DNA of 64,000 nt from Mechercharimyces sp. CAU 1602. Lineage in GTDB: Bacteria > Bacillota > Bacilli > Thermoactinomycetales > JANTPT01. Both the position numbers and the translations under genes were made by a program. Below the pieces are notes generated by a model that was not told the origin of the DNA, ran no database searches, and was given only the letters and a program-made list of their open reading frames with translations. Numbering within the stretch: position 1 is the stretch's first letter; each line of letters opens with the position of its first letter. Where the stretch lies: positions 620,001 to 684,000 of the forward strand of contig NZ_JANTPT010000001.1 of assembly GCF_024753565.1 (NCBI RefSeq), given 5' to 3'. Of this stretch, positions 53,345 through 63,006 are shown in pieces.

Positions 53345-53951
53345 ATTTACTTCCGAAAGTTTGGATGAGCGGATAGTTTAAGCGTGTGAACATGTCATCC
53401 AGTAGGGGAAGCGAAAGACCGACGACGTTATAGTAGCAACCTTCAATCCGATCGACTAACACAGAGCCTAGGCCCTGAATTCCATAAGAACCCGCTTTGT
53501 CCATAGGATGACCTGTCAGAATATATGAGGCGATCGTTTCAGGGGTAAGCATTCGCATATGGACGTTTGTCATGCGGATATCGTCGATCGAACGTACGGT
53601 TTTGTGTGCTTCAACTTCTCGAATAGCAATGCCGGTATATACTTGGTGAGAGCGGCCTTGCAAGCGGTTGAGCATGGTAGTAGCATCTTTCGCATCGCGC
53701 GGCTTACCTAATATATCTCCATCGATGACAACGATAGTATCAGCTCCAATCACGATGGCATCGGAATATTCGGCGGCAACAGCTTCCACCTTTCGTGAAG
53801 CTAAACTTTTTGCGATGATGTCTGGAGAGGTGTGGGAATGATCGATTGTTTCGTCCACGTGGCTGGTATGTACCCGAAAGGAAAGCCCCAATTGAGTGAG
53901 GAGCTCCTTCCGACGTGGAGAGCCTGAAGCTAAGACCAGTTCTTTATTCAC
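53343..53951 (-). CDS. maf: Maf family nucleoside triphosphate pyrophosphatase
   Basis: House-cleaning pyrophosphatase acting on dTTP/UTP and modified nucleotides; linked to septum inhibition when overproduced in Bacillus. The 202 residues start with LVLASGSPRRKELLTQLG. They have VIGADTIVVIDGDILGKPRD at about 67-86 and YILTGHPMDKAGSYGIQG, all family hallmarks. The start is a GTG on the minus strand at 53951, with AGGTGAT upstream. Here it is not beside radC-mreB as in B. subtilis. Confidence 0.95.
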   Translation of the reverse strand: MNKELVLASGSPRRKELLTQLGLSFRVHTSHVDETIDHSHTSPDIIAKSLASRKVEAVAAEYSDAIVIGADTIVVIDGDILGKPRDAKDATTMLNRLQGRSHQVYTGIAIREVEAHKTVRSIDDIRMTNVHMRMLTPETIASYILTGHPMDKAGSYGIQGLGSVLVDRIEGCYYNVVGLSLPLLDDMFTRLNYPLIQTFGSK

Positions 53952-54006
53952 TATTCATCACCTAGTTTCGAGGAAGTAGTATATTTAACTGATGGGGAGT
54001 TTATTC

Positions 54007-54789
54007 TTAAGCAACTATTTTGAATTTCTTAGGATAACGACTACCACGATACTGAATCATTTTCCTAAACATCTTTCTTGATTTTAACATTAAAAAGCCT
54101 CCGATGACAGGTTGTACATCAGGTTGTGGATTGGATTCAATGATCCATACCTTGCCATGGCGATCAATGCCAAAGTCCAAGCCAATCTCGCGGCAATAGG
54201 GCGAAGTACCCGTATGATTTGCGATCAGTAGCCCTAATTTCTCCATTTTTTCGATCAGTTCGTCAGGCGGAGCTTGGATATTAGAACGAGTGAGTGCTTC
54301 TTTTACTGGCAATACTTTTGCTTTCCCGCGAGCCACATTGGTAACGACCATCCGAGTGTTACCTGCTTTTCGCCCGTGGTAACCAGTTACCACCCAAGGA
54401 GTAGAGATTTTCTTTCTTTGGATCATCACACGAAAATCGAGAGGACAGCCTTTGATCTGAGCTAACGGGATATATTGTTGAATGAGATAACGTGATCCTC
54501 CCCACCGCACCAACTTTCGTAAATATTTCTCAACTCGATTTTTCTTCACTGATAAAAAGCGTTTTCCCGAATAACAAATCTCTATTTTATTTGCTGGCAA
54601 GAGGGTGACACGAACGACTGCATACCCACCTGTCCCTCCAGAAGGTTTTAAAATGATCGCTTTATGTTTGTTTAGCATACTCCACATTCTCGCTGTTTTC
54701 CATAAGCACGTCTCGGGTAGGGATTTTGCTATCTGCTTGTGTTCTTTTAATTCATTGTATATTCTCCACTTATAACCAATCTCTCTCAT
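54007..54789 (-). CDS. YheC/YheD family ATP-grasp protein
   Basis: 260-residue ATP-grasp protein of the spore-coat-associated YheC/YheD family. Features are AIILKPSGGTGGYAVVRV near residue 46, YLIQQYIPLA and PLDFRVMIQRK. The metal-binding end is EIGLDFGIDRHGKVWIIESNPQPD near 200-223. ATP-grasp enzymes ligate a carboxylate to an amine; the substrates here are not known. I prefer the ATG at 54789, about 10 bases after GGAGA, over the TTG at 54798. The C-terminus is strongly basic. It is separated from maf by 55 bases and probably co-transcribed with it. Confidence 0.87.
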   Translation of the reverse strand: MREIGYKWRIYNELKEHKQIAKSLPETCLWKTARMWSMLNKHKAIILKPSGGTGGYAVVRVTLLPANKIEICYSGKRFLSVKKNRVEKYLRKLVRWGGSRYLIQQYIPLAQIKGCPLDFRVMIQRKKISTPWVVTGYHGRKAGNTRMVVTNVARGKAKVLPVKEALTRSNIQAPPDELIEKMEKLGLLIANHTGTSPYCREIGLDFGIDRHGKVWIIESNPQPDVQPVIGGFLMLKSRKMFRKMIQYRGSRYPKKFKIVA

Positions 54790-54940
54790 AATAGACAAGT
54801 CTCCAATCTGCTAAAAATAGTCTGACCTATGAGATTAACATAGTCGATTATATTTTATGTAGAAGGCTTTCATTTTGTTCTGTATTCGAGGAGAGTCAGA
54901 AGTGGATTTCAATCGCGAAAAGGGCGCATCACACAGTTGA

Positions 54941-54975
54941 GCCCTCTACTCATCCCATCAGGATGAGTAGAGGGC
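54941..54975. terminator. Terminator-like hairpin after rqcH
   Basis: Perfect 15-bp stem (54941-54955 with 54961-54975) and a five-base loop, 13 bases after the rqcH stop on the minus strand. It lacks a clear T run on either side, so it may act partly as an mRNA end stabiliser. Confidence 0.7.
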
Positions 54976-54987
54976 TTATAAGTAGAA

Positions 54988-56712
54988 TTAAACTTTCTTT
55001 TGGTGCGCATCTTTTAACCATTGATAGATGGTTTCTTCACTTGGTGTGACATAAAGTGTTTTTTGCTCTTCATAGGTGACATAACCTGGCCGGGCACCGC
55101 TTGGTTTGCGAACATGTTTAATCAAAGTGTAATCAACGGGGACCTGACTGGAATTTCGCGCCTTGCTATAATAGGCAGCGAGCATGGCAGCAGTGTAGAG
55201 AGCATCTTCGCTCACCGCTTGAGTGCGAATAACAACGTGTGAGCCCGGAATATCCTTGGTATGAAGCCAGGTGTCCGTAGCGGCTGCGATTTGGTGGGTT
55301 AGGCGATCATTTTGCTTATTATTTTTACCCACGAGGATTAAAGTACCATCTTTACTATAGAAGGTGAGCGGCTCTGGCTTCACCTGTTTCTTCTTTGACT
55401 TCTTCTGCGTTTTTAAGAAACCACTTTCATGTAATTCTTCTCGAATTTCATCAATATCTGTGATGGAGGCATTTTCTAATTGAACGAGTACGGTTTCTAA
55501 ATAGTGATTATCTGCGATAGCTTTATCAATTTGTTCCTCATTCCATTTGCGTACTGCTTTTGCTTTATTATATTTTTTAAAATATCTTTGAGCATTTTCA
55601 GCTGGAGAAAGTTCTGGATCGAGAGCGATCGTCACAGTTGGTGTGGTTTCATCATAAAAGTTGATAGCAGAATAACTGCTGTCACCGCGCTTTATATCGT
55701 GCATGTAGGCAGTGATCAGCTCTCCATGCATACGGAATTGACCCGCCTCAGCAGCTGCTTGTACTTCTCTTTGTAGTTTTCGTATCTTCTTTTCATTTTT
55801 ATCGCGTTCGTTTTTCAGTTTGCGAATAAGATCTAAACTTTGCTGCCGGGTACGATCACGCTCTGCTTTGCCATAATAATAAGCCTCCAAGCAGGTACTT
55901 ATTGAATCATAAGCCGTACGCCGTTGTTGTGATTGGTGCATAAGTTGTAAAGCCGAAAATACTTGTTTCCCTTTTTCGTTTGTGGTCACGTTTGGGGTAT
56001 AGCGATGGGCACGCACATCTGAAAACACTTGGTTGAATGCATCCCATAGTTCTGTGGGACGACCTAATCCAGCGCGAAAAATGATTTCTTTTGCGATCAT
56101 CGGTCCAAGGCCGCTAAATTGCATAACTAACTGTTGATCCATGCGTCCACTATTAAAATCGAGTCTCTTTAAAAAAGATGGTTGGTCTAAAAGTAAAGGA
56201 TTTTCTTTCTTTTGTTCGGGAGGAGGCAGATAGATGGCTCCAGGTAGTACTTGTCTATATTGGCTGATAGAAGGTGTTACATGTTGGATTCCATCCAATA
56301 TTTTCCCTGATTCTGGGTCGACGAGGATAATATTACTGTGTCGTCCCATCAATTCTATGATTATACGTCGATACCCTTCATCCCCCAACTCATTGCGGGC
56401 TCGGATATTGATGTGAATAATCCGTTCTAGCCCCACTTGTGAGATGTTTTCGATAAAACCACCTTCACAATATTTACGTAGCAACATACAAAACATCGGT
56501 GGTACTTTAGGTTGTGCCATTGGATTCTGGCTAAAGTGAACTCGTGGGTAAGCTGGATGGGCAGAAAGAAGTAGCCGCTTGTTTTCCCCCTGCGTCCGGA
56601 GGTGAAGGAGAAGTTCATACTCTGTCGGCTGATATATTTTAGTAATTCGTGCTCGCTGTAGCGACTGTAACTCATGTACAACTGCTCGGGTGACAATACC
56701 ATCAAATGCCAT
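54988..56712 (-). CDS. rqcH: Ribosome-associated quality control protein RqcH (NFACT family)
   Basis: Binds stalled 50S subunits with peptidyl-tRNA and recruits tRNA-Ala to add C-terminal alanine tails. The 574 residues have an N-terminal NFACT-N domain (MAFDGIVTRAVVHEL to FCMLLRKYCEGG), a helix-hairpin-helix region, and a long coiled coil at about 285-440. The NFACT-R domain contains TWLHTKDIPGSHVVI. The family was earlier annotated as fibronectin-binding protein FbpA/YloA. The ATG has GGAGGATG upstream. A TATACT -10 candidate lies at 56758-56763 on the minus strand. YlmH, also here, is linked to the same rescue pathway in B. subtilis. Confidence 0.93.
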   Translation of the reverse strand: MAFDGIVTRAVVHELQSLQRARITKIYQPTEYELLLHLRTQGENKRLLLSAHPAYPRVHFSQNPMAQPKVPPMFCMLLRKYCEGGFIENISQVGLERIIHINIRARNELGDEGYRRIIIELMGRHSNIILVDPESGKILDGIQHVTPSISQYRQVLPGAIYLPPPEQKKENPLLLDQPSFLKRLDFNSGRMDQQLVMQFSGLGPMIAKEIIFRAGLGRPTELWDAFNQVFSDVRAHRYTPNVTTNEKGKQVFSALQLMHQSQQRRTAYDSISTCLEAYYYGKAERDRTRQQSLDLIRKLKNERDKNEKKIRKLQREVQAAAEAGQFRMHGELITAYMHDIKRGDSSYSAINFYDETTPTVTIALDPELSPAENAQRYFKKYNKAKAVRKWNEEQIDKAIADNHYLETVLVQLENASITDIDEIREELHESGFLKTQKKSKKKQVKPEPLTFYSKDGTLILVGKNNKQNDRLTHQIAAATDTWLHTKDIPGSHVVIRTQAVSEDALYTAAMLAAYYSKARNSSQVPVDYTLIKHVRKPSGARPGYVTYEEQKTLYVTPSEETIYQWLKDAHQKKV

Positions 56713-57008
56713 GAGGAGTCATCCTCCTTTCAAAACGTGTTTCTTTTGTTATGCTCTAGTATACACGAAAAGGAGGTATATGCGGTTTTATAGAGAAATA
56801 TTAAGAGTTCATTAAGTGTGGAAAATAGTATTTATTTCTCTAAACAACGGATACACAAGATATTACCAATAATATTTTGTGTCGTTGAAGAAGGACTTTT
56901 TATTACATAAGGCGAATAGGTTCAACTAGAAATATTCCATTATTTCATCTCTTATGTTTATTTATTTAATAAATAATCTTATATGTTTATTGTTGGGGAG
57001 GGTAGCAC
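56713..57008. other. AT-rich divergent spacer with a long inverted repeat
   Basis: 296 bases between rqcH (minus) and appD (plus). An inverted repeat at 56845-56887 has arms CAACG-GAT-ACACAAGATATT and AATATTTTGTGTCGTTG: 17 pairs including one G-U, a three-base bulge and a six-base loop. It may be an RNA structure or operator for the app operon. AAAAGGAGG at 56768-56776 is followed too closely by an 11-codon frame (56780) to be convincing. No -35/-10 pair for appD stands out. Confidence 0.5.
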
Positions 57009-57998
57009 GTGTCTGATACATTACTTCAAGTTCGTAATTTAAAAACACACTTCTTTACAGATGATGGGACGGTACCTGCAGTGGACGGTATTGATATCGA
57101 GGTGAAGAAGGGAGAGACGCTCGGCTTAGTAGGTGAGTCTGGATGTGGTAAGAGTATGACTTCCCTGTCAATCATGGGCTTGATTCCGGGAACGGGCAAG
57201 ATCGTGGAAGGGGAAATAATATTTGAGGATACTGATTTAACGAAAAAGAAAGATATTGAGATGGAACGAATTCGTGGTAATCATATCTCTATGATCTTCC
57301 AAGAGCCGATGACCTCATTAAATCCAGTTCTTAAGATTGGAGATCAATTGACGGAAGGGCTTCTTATTCATCACAAACTGCATAAAGAGGAGGCATGGAA
57401 ACGGGCTATAGAAATGCTGAAGTTGGTTGGATTTTCGAGAACGGAAGAATTGATGAAGGAGTATCCGCACCAACTTTCAGGTGGTATGCGCCAGCGAGTG
57501 ATGATCGCAATGGCGATGGCGTGTAACCCTAAATTGCTGATTGCGGATGAACCGACAACTGCGCTGGATGTAACGATCCAGGCACAGATCCTTGATTTGA
57601 TGCGTGAAGTAAAAGATAAATTCGAATCCTCGATATTATTGATCACTCATGATTTGGGTGTTGTGGCAGAAATGGCGGATCGAGTGGTGGTTATGTACGC
57701 AGGTCGTGTGGTTGAGGAGGCACCGGTGGAGGAGTTGTTTGAAAATCCAAGTCATCCTTACACACAAGGGTTGATGAAATCTGTCCCCAGTATTGACGAT
57801 GACGGCACGGTGGATCGCTTGTACTCTATTAGTGGCAATGTACCAGCACCAGATGAGTGGCCGACGGGGTGTAAGTTTGCTCCACGTTGTGAACATGCAT
57901 GGGATCGTTGTTTACAAGCAGATCCAGAGTTATATGAGTTAGGTACGGGTCACCGTACTCGTTGTTTCCTCCATGATGCAAAAGGAGGAGAAAAATAA
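57009..57998 (+). CDS. appD: Oligopeptide ABC transporter ATP-binding protein, AppD/OppD-like
   Basis: First of the two ATPases that energise peptide uptake. The 329 residues have Walker [13 protein letters not shown] near residue 42, signature [14 protein letters not shown] near 160 and Walker [15 protein letters not shown]. The oligopeptide-type C-terminal Cys-rich extension ([21 protein letters not shown]) follows. The GTG at 57009 follows GGGGAGGG. Gene order D-F-A-B-C equals the B. subtilis app operon, not opp (A-B-C-D-F), hence the name; lengths also match. Confidence 0.9.
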   Translation: MSDTLLQVRNLKTHFFTDDGTVPAVDGIDIEVKKGETLGLVGESGCGKSMTSLSIMGLIPGTGKIVEGEIIFEDTDLTKKKDIEMERIRGNHISMIFQEPMTSLNPVLKIGDQLTEGLLIHHKLHKEEAWKRAIEMLKLVGFSRTEELMKEYPHQLSGGMRQRVMIAMAMACNPKLLIADEPTTALDVTIQAQILDLMREVKDKFESSILLITHDLGVVAEMADRVVVMYAGRVVEEAPVEELFENPSHPYTQGLMKSVPSIDDDGTVDRLYSISGNVPAPDEWPTGCKFAPRCEHAWDRCLQADPELYELGTGHRTRCFLHDAKGGEK

Positions 57999-58975
57999 TG
58001 AGTCAGCCATTGTTAGAAGTAAAAAGCATGAGTAAGTACTTTCCAATACGTGGAGGAGTTTTAAAGAGAGTTATCGGTCAGGTGAAAGCGGTCGATCAGG
58101 TTAGCTTTACGATCAGGGAAGGGGAAACGTTTGCTTTAGTAGGAGAATCGGGATGTGGGAAATCAACGACTGGACGGACAGTGATGCGATTATTGGATCC
58201 GACAGAGGGACAGGTACTCTTTCAGGGGAAAGATATTGCCCATCTCTCACGTAAAGAACTTCGCATGGCACGTCGTGATTTACAGATGGTGTTTCAAGAT
58301 CCGTATGCATCGCTTAATCCGACGATGACGGTGGGTCAGCTGATTGAAGAGCCGATGCGGATCCACGGTATCGGAACAGGGAGGGAAAGAAAAGATAAAG
58401 TTCTCTCATTGATGGAAACAGTAGGGCTTAACGGAGCCTATATCCAGCGTTACCCCCATGAATTTTCAGGCGGACAGCGTCAGCGTATTGGGTTAGCGCG
58501 TGCATTGGCATTAAATCCAAAGTTAATTATTGCTGATGAACCAGTATCGGCACTAGACGTTTCTATTCAATCCCAAGTGCTTAATTTGATGGAAGATTTG
58601 CAAGATCAATTTAAACTAACTTATATCTTTATTTCCCATGATCTTAGTGTTGTTAAACACATTTCTGATCGGGTGGGTGTAATGTATTTGGGCCGTATGG
58701 CAGAGATCGCTCCAAAAGACGATCTATATCGCAGACCGGCTCATCCGTATACCCAAGCACTCTTATCTGCTGTACCTGTACCAAACCCGAAACGGAAGAA
58801 TGAGCGTATTGTGTTGACGGGAGATGTTCCCAGTCCAGCTAATCCTCCTCGGGGATGTGCTTTTCACCCTCGTTGTCCCAAAGTGATGGATCGTTGCAAA
58901 GTGGATCGCCCCGAATTGCAACGTATTGGAGAGGATCATTTTGTGGCTTGTCATCTCTTTGATGAACAAGGATAA
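57998..58975 (+). CDS. appF: Oligopeptide ABC transporter ATP-binding protein, AppF/OppF-like
   Basis: Second ATPase of the importer, 325 residues. Walker [14 protein letters not shown] near residue 48, OppF-type Q-loop [11 protein letters not shown], signature [15 protein letters not shown] near 157 and Walker [15 protein letters not shown]. The C-terminal motif [17 protein letters not shown] is typical of oligo/dipeptide transporters and may bind an iron-sulfur cluster. The ATG overlaps the appD stop (TAATG). About 220 bases separate it from appA. Confidence 0.92.
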   Translation: MSQPLLEVKSMSKYFPIRGGVLKRVIGQVKAVDQVSFTIREGETFALVGESGCGKSTTGRTVMRLLDPTEGQVLFQGKDIAHLSRKELRMARRDLQMVFQDPYASLNPTMTVGQLIEEPMRIHGIGTGRERKDKVLSLMETVGLNGAYIQRYPHEFSGGQRQRIGLARALALNPKLIIADEPVSALDVSIQSQVLNLMEDLQDQFKLTYIFISHDLSVVKHISDRVGVMYLGRMAEIAPKDDLYRRPAHPYTQALLSAVPVPNPKRKNERIVLTGDVPSPANPPRGCAFHPRCPKVMDRCKVDRPELQRIGEDHFVACHLFDEQG

Positions 58976-59194
58976 CGGGGAGGGTTGGCTCATACAATGG
59001 TGAATGAGGATTAAGAAACTCCCTTCTCACGAGCAGATTGTGTGTGATGATTTATGACGGAAGAGTGGTTCGTAAAACGATGTAAAGGGGGTGGGGCGGA
59101 CTTCGGAAAGGAGGAATGTACCAATAGTAAGGGAATGTAAGCACAGCGACGACAGTCGTCAACGAACAAAGAAAAAAGATGGAGGGATAAAAGG

Positions 59195-60874
59195 ATGAAA
59201 CGCAAATCTTTTCTGTTGAGTTTAGCGCTTATGATGGTATTATCTGTTTTTTTAGCGGCGTGTGGTCCTAATAATGCAGATAAAGGAGATGATGGTGCCG
59301 CGGCAGGTGATCCAGTAGAGGGTGGTAAGGTAACACTGGCAATGTTTAGCGCGCCGAAGGGACTTTTTAATCCGATTTTTTATGAGGATCAATATGATGT
59401 CTATGTGCTCAACTATTCATTTGAACCTTTGTTTGTACGAGATGAGAAGTTAAACCTTACACCTAACCTAGCAAAAGAGTGGAAGTTTTCTGATGATGCT
59501 AAAGAGTTGACCATCACATTGGAAGACGGTGTTAAGTGGCATGACGGCGAAGCTGTCACTGTGGACGATATGATCTTTGCTTGGGAGACGATTGCTGATA
59601 AGGATTATACAGGACCTCGTTTTTCTGATGTTGCATCCATAGTAGGGGCAGAAGAGAAAAACAAAGGGAAGGCAGAAACCATCTCTGGTATTGAAAAAAT
59701 TGATGATTTAAATGTAAAGGTTACATTTAAAGATCCGGCGGCAAACCACCTTGATAAATTGTGGGGTTTCCCTATTCCTGAGCATTTGTATAAAGATATC
59801 CCGATCAAAGAAATGCCAAATGCTGATGTAACGATGAAAAAACCGATTGGGAATGGTCCATTTAAAATTAGTGAAATCAAACCAAACGAATACGTTGTTC
59901 TTGATAAAAACGCTGATTATTTTAAAGGAAAGCCTTATCTTGATCAGATCGTTTGGAAAGTAATTGCCCAAGATGTTGCCCTAGGTGCTTTACAAAATGG
60001 TGAAATTGACTTCTTACCTCAGATTGCACCGAAAGAATTTGATACTTTGAGTAAAGATGATTCCCTAACGATCAAGGAAACACAAGATTTTGGATATCAG
60101 TATATGGGTTTCAACTTAACCAAAGAAAAGTTGCAAGACAAAAAATTACGTCAAGCGATGGTATATGCAATCGACCGCCAAGGAATCGTGGATGGCTTGT
60201 TGAAAGGGCATGGATCTCTGTTAAACCAGCATATTCCACAGGCGAGTTGGGCGTATAACGAAAGTTTGAAAGACGCCTATCCGTATGATCCAGAAAAAGC
60301 GAAAAATATTTTAAAAGAAGCTGGGTACGTAGATAAAGATGGTGATGGCTTTGTTGAGGATCCAAAAGGGAACAAGTTGAAGCTGAAACTGTCCTACCCA
60401 ACGGGAAATCCGGTACGTGAGCAATCAGCTCAACCGATTACTGAGAATTTACGTGCAGTGGGTCTTGATGTGAAGTTGGATCAGCCGGCTGAAGTAGCGG
60501 TTTACTATGACAATGTAGAACAATCCAAGTATGAACTCTTCCTGGCTGGATGGGGCTTAACCCCGGATCCTGATCCAAGTGGAATTTGGCTTAGCACAGA
60601 TCAATGGAACTTCTCGCGCTGGGATAGTAAAGAGAGCGATAAGCTGATCAAGAGTGCAGTAACAGCTAAAGATGCCATTCAAGATCAGAACAAACGTAAA
60701 GAGTATTATGCAAAGTGGACTGAATTAGTTAGCGATGAATCTCCGTACGCTTTCCTCTACTCTCAAAACACCATTGAGGCGTGGAACAAGCGGGTGCAAG
60801 GTGTAACATTCGACTGGCGTGGCGCGATCCAACACCCAGATGTGTATAAATGGTGGGTCTCAGAGGATAAGTAG
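59195..60874 (+). CDS. appA: Oligopeptide-binding lipoprotein, AppA/OppA-like
   Basis: Extracellular solute-binding lipoprotein (SBP_bac_5 family), 559 residues. The signal peptide ends in the lipobox LAAC with Cys23, processed by LspA. The mature protein has family segments LAKEWKFSDDAKELTITLEDGVKWHDGE at about 90-117, read as two parts, and GNGPFKISEIKPNEYVVL, DKKLRQAMVYAIDRQGIV and GLDVKLDQ. The ATG at 59195 follows ATGGAGGGA. The 219-base spacer before it has a small inverted repeat (GACGA-CAG-TCGTC) but no assigned function. A terminator-like hairpin after it may limit transcription into appB. Confidence 0.93.
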   Translation: MKRKSFLLSLALMMVLSVFLAACGPNNADKGDDGAAAGDPVEGGKVTLAMFSAPKGLFNPIFYEDQYDVYVLNYSFEPLFVRDEKLNLTPNLAKEWKFSDDAKELTITLEDGVKWHDGEAVTVDDMIFAWETIADKDYTGPRFSDVASIVGAEEKNKGKAETISGIEKIDDLNVKVTFKDPAANHLDKLWGFPIPEHLYKDIPIKEMPNADVTMKKPIGNGPFKISEIKPNEYVVLDKNADYFKGKPYLDQIVWKVIAQDVALGALQNGEIDFLPQIAPKEFDTLSKDDSLTIKETQDFGYQYMGFNLTKEKLQDKKLRQAMVYAIDRQGIVDGLLKGHGSLLNQHIPQASWAYNESLKDAYPYDPEKAKNILKEAGYVDKDGDGFVEDPKGNKLKLKLSYPTGNPVREQSAQPITENLRAVGLDVKLDQPAEVAVYYDNVEQSKYELFLAGWGLTPDPDPSGIWLSTDQWNFSRWDSKESDKLIKSAVTAKDAIQDQNKRKEYYAKWTELVSDESPYAFLYSQNTIEAWNKRVQGVTFDWRGAIQHPDVYKWWVSEDK

Positions 60875-60916
60875 AAGAAGCAAAGTTCAGGCAGTGTGAT
60901 GTAGTGGAAAATTTCG

Positions 60917-60951
60917 GGCGTGCAGCAGGATTACACGGCTGTACGCCTTTT
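60917..60951 (+). terminator. Intercistronic attenuating hairpin between appA and appB
   Basis: GGCGTGCAGC (60917-60926) pairs with GCTGTACGCC (60938-60947), one G-U pair, followed by TTTTA. Such partial terminators often keep binding-protein mRNA more abundant than permease mRNA. Confidence 0.7.
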
Positions 60952-60975
60952 ATATTGGAAAGGGGGCTGTCACAT

Positions 60976-61938
60976 TTGTTGCAATATATGGTGAGGCGCA
61001 CATTAATTTTTATTCCTATGCTCATTATTATCTCTATGATATTGTTTGCTCTTATTCAAATCGCTCCAGGGGATGCTTTTACAGGACAGTTTGATCCCAA
61101 TCTCGACGCTGCGCATTATGAGAAAGTACGTGCTCAGTTTGGTTTAGATAAAAGCCCGGTAGAGCAGTATTTTATTTGGGTTAAAAATGCCGTTCAAGGA
61201 GAGTTAGGAATCTCCTTTCGTCATAAAGTTCCGGTGTCAGAGTTGGTGAAAGATCGAATTGGCAATACAGCTTTACTTGGTATTAGCGCTATGATTTTAA
61301 CTTATCTGCTCGCTATTCCGCTTGGTATATTTTCAGCACAACGACCATACAGTTTTGCTGATTATACGCTTACGGGTGCCGCCTTTATAGGATTGTCTAT
61401 GCCCAGTTTTTTTGCCGGTTTACTTCTCATATATCTGTTTTCCTTTCAGTTTGATATCTTTCCTTTTAGTGGAACAGTAACAGCAGGTGCTAATTTCGGT
61501 ACATTTGCGTATATGATGGACAAGCTACATCACTTGTTTTTACCAGCTGTCACATTATCGATTATCAACATGGCTTCCTATACCCGCTATACGCGCGCAA
61601 GTGTCTTAGAAGCAAAGACACAAGATTATGTTCGAACTGCGTATGCCAAAGGAGTCTCTAAAAATGTGGTGTTGCGCAAACATGTTTTGCGGAATGCGTT
61701 ACTCCCGCTGGTAACCCTGTTGGGATTGGACTTTGGGATAATATTGAGTGGTGCCGTGATTACAGAAACGATTTTCAGCTGGCCGGGATTGGGGCAATTA
61801 TTAATTGATTCGATTATAAACCGCGATTATCCTATTATGATGGCTTTAACGATGATGGGTTCGTTATTCGTCTTATTGGGAAATTTGCTAGCAGATATCT
61901 TATATGCGGTTGTCGATCCGCGCATTCGCTATGATTGA
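60976..61938 (+). CDS. appB: Oligopeptide ABC transporter permease, AppB/OppB-like
   Basis: Membrane permease of 320 residues with six helices. It has the N-terminal LQYMVRRTLIFIPML typical of OppB/DppB proteins and the ATPase-coupling EAA-like loop EAKTQDYVRTAYAKGVSKNVVLRKHVLRN near residue 215, read as two parts. I use the TTG at 60976, 9 bases after AAAGGGGG. The open frame begins at a GTG at 60904, but that would place the attenuator hairpin inside the coding region. Confidence 0.92.
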   Translation: MLQYMVRRTLIFIPMLIIISMILFALIQIAPGDAFTGQFDPNLDAAHYEKVRAQFGLDKSPVEQYFIWVKNAVQGELGISFRHKVPVSELVKDRIGNTALLGISAMILTYLLAIPLGIFSAQRPYSFADYTLTGAAFIGLSMPSFFAGLLLIYLFSFQFDIFPFSGTVTAGANFGTFAYMMDKLHHLFLPAVTLSIINMASYTRYTRASVLEAKTQDYVRTAYAKGVSKNVVLRKHVLRNALLPLVTLLGLDFGIILSGAVITETIFSWPGLGQLLIDSIINRDYPIMMALTMMGSLFVLLGNLLADILYAVVDPRIRYD

Positions 61939-61950
61939 GAGGTGAAAAAA

Positions 61951-62874
61951 ATGGGAGAACAAAATTTAGAAACAAATATAAATCCGATAGTAACACCACC
62001 TGAATCGAAAGATAAAAAAGGAAAGTCCCCTCTTCAACTTGCATTACGTCGATTTTTAAAGAATAAAATGGCACTTGCAGGAATCATTATTCTCATATTG
62101 GTCACCTTGATGGCTGTTTTTGCACCCTTATTAAGTAGCCATGACCCACTGAAGACAGATTTATATAATACGGAAGCAAAGCCAAGCAGTGAGAATCTCC
62201 TTGGTACAGACGAGACCGGTCGGGATAATTTCTCGCGGCTTCTCTTTGGGGGACGAGTCTCACTTTTGATCGGGGTTATGACCATGCTAGGAACCGTTTT
62301 TATTGGAGCAACACTGGGTGCGATAGCAGGATATTATGGAAAGTGGATCGATACCTTGGTGATGAGATTTACCGATCTTGTGTTAGCTCTTCCCTTTTTG
62401 CTACTAGTCCTGTTCGTTATCGCTGTGGTAGGGAACACTGGGATGTGGATGTTGATCGGGATTCTTATGCTCGTGGTGTGGCCACAGACGGCACGAATCG
62501 TACGGGCGGAATTTTTATCTCTACGTGAACGTGAGTTTGTTCTCAGTGCTCGCGCGGCAGGTTGTCGTGATTCCCGTATAATTTTCCGTCACATAGTACC
62601 AAATGCCATTGCCCCACTCATCGTTAATGCGACATTATTGATGGGGTTGATGATCACAATTGAATCATCCCTTAGCTTTCTCGGGTTTGGAGTGCCGGAA
62701 CCAACTCCTACTTGGGGGAACATGTTAAACTCAGCACGCAGTATTCGAACGTTATCTACGGAGCCGTGGCGATGGCTCCCACCTGGATTTTTAATCGTCA
62801 TAACAGTTCTTGCTATCAACTTTATTGGTGATGGGCTTCGGGACGCATTTGATACGAAATCAACCCGTAGATAA
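61951..62874 (+). CDS. appC: Oligopeptide ABC transporter permease, AppC/OppC-like
   Basis: Second permease, 307 residues with six helices. A cytoplasmic N-terminus of about 40 residues precedes the OppC-type start LQLALRRFLKNKMALAGIIIL. NLLGTDETGRDNFSRLLFGGR follows, and the coupling loop REREFVLSARAAGCRDSRIIFRH lies near residue 195. The ATG at 61951 is preceded by GAGAGGTGA. It starts 12 bases after appB. Confidence 0.93.
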   Translation: MGEQNLETNINPIVTPPESKDKKGKSPLQLALRRFLKNKMALAGIIILILVTLMAVFAPLLSSHDPLKTDLYNTEAKPSSENLLGTDETGRDNFSRLLFGGRVSLLIGVMTMLGTVFIGATLGAIAGYYGKWIDTLVMRFTDLVLALPFLLLVLFVIAVVGNTGMWMLIGILMLVVWPQTARIVRAEFLSLREREFVLSARAAGCRDSRIIFRHIVPNAIAPLIVNATLLMGLMITIESSLSFLGFGVPEPTPTWGNMLNSARSIRTLSTEPWRWLPPGFLIVITVLAINFIGDGLRDAFDTKSTRR

Positions 62875-62937
62875 AACATAGCTGGGTGTTACGATGAGAG
62901 GCATGTAATTTGGATCACAAGTAATGGGTTGTCACTT

Positions 62938-62973
62938 AGCGCTTCTGCTGTTTATATGGCAGAGCGCTTTTTA
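62938..62973 (+). terminator. Rho-independent terminator after appC
   Basis: AGCGCTTCTGC (62938-62948) pairs with GCAGAGCGCT (62959-62968), one mismatch, followed by a T run. Ends the app operon. Confidence 0.82.
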
Positions 62974-63006
62974 TTCGCAAAATATAAGTGTATAGGGGGA
63001 GTTAAG

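Noticed and set aside
56768-56815. 11-codon leader peptide behind AAAAGGAGG in the rqcH-appD spacer
   Set aside because: The ribosome binding site is only 3 bases from the ATG, and nothing links the peptide to attenuation.
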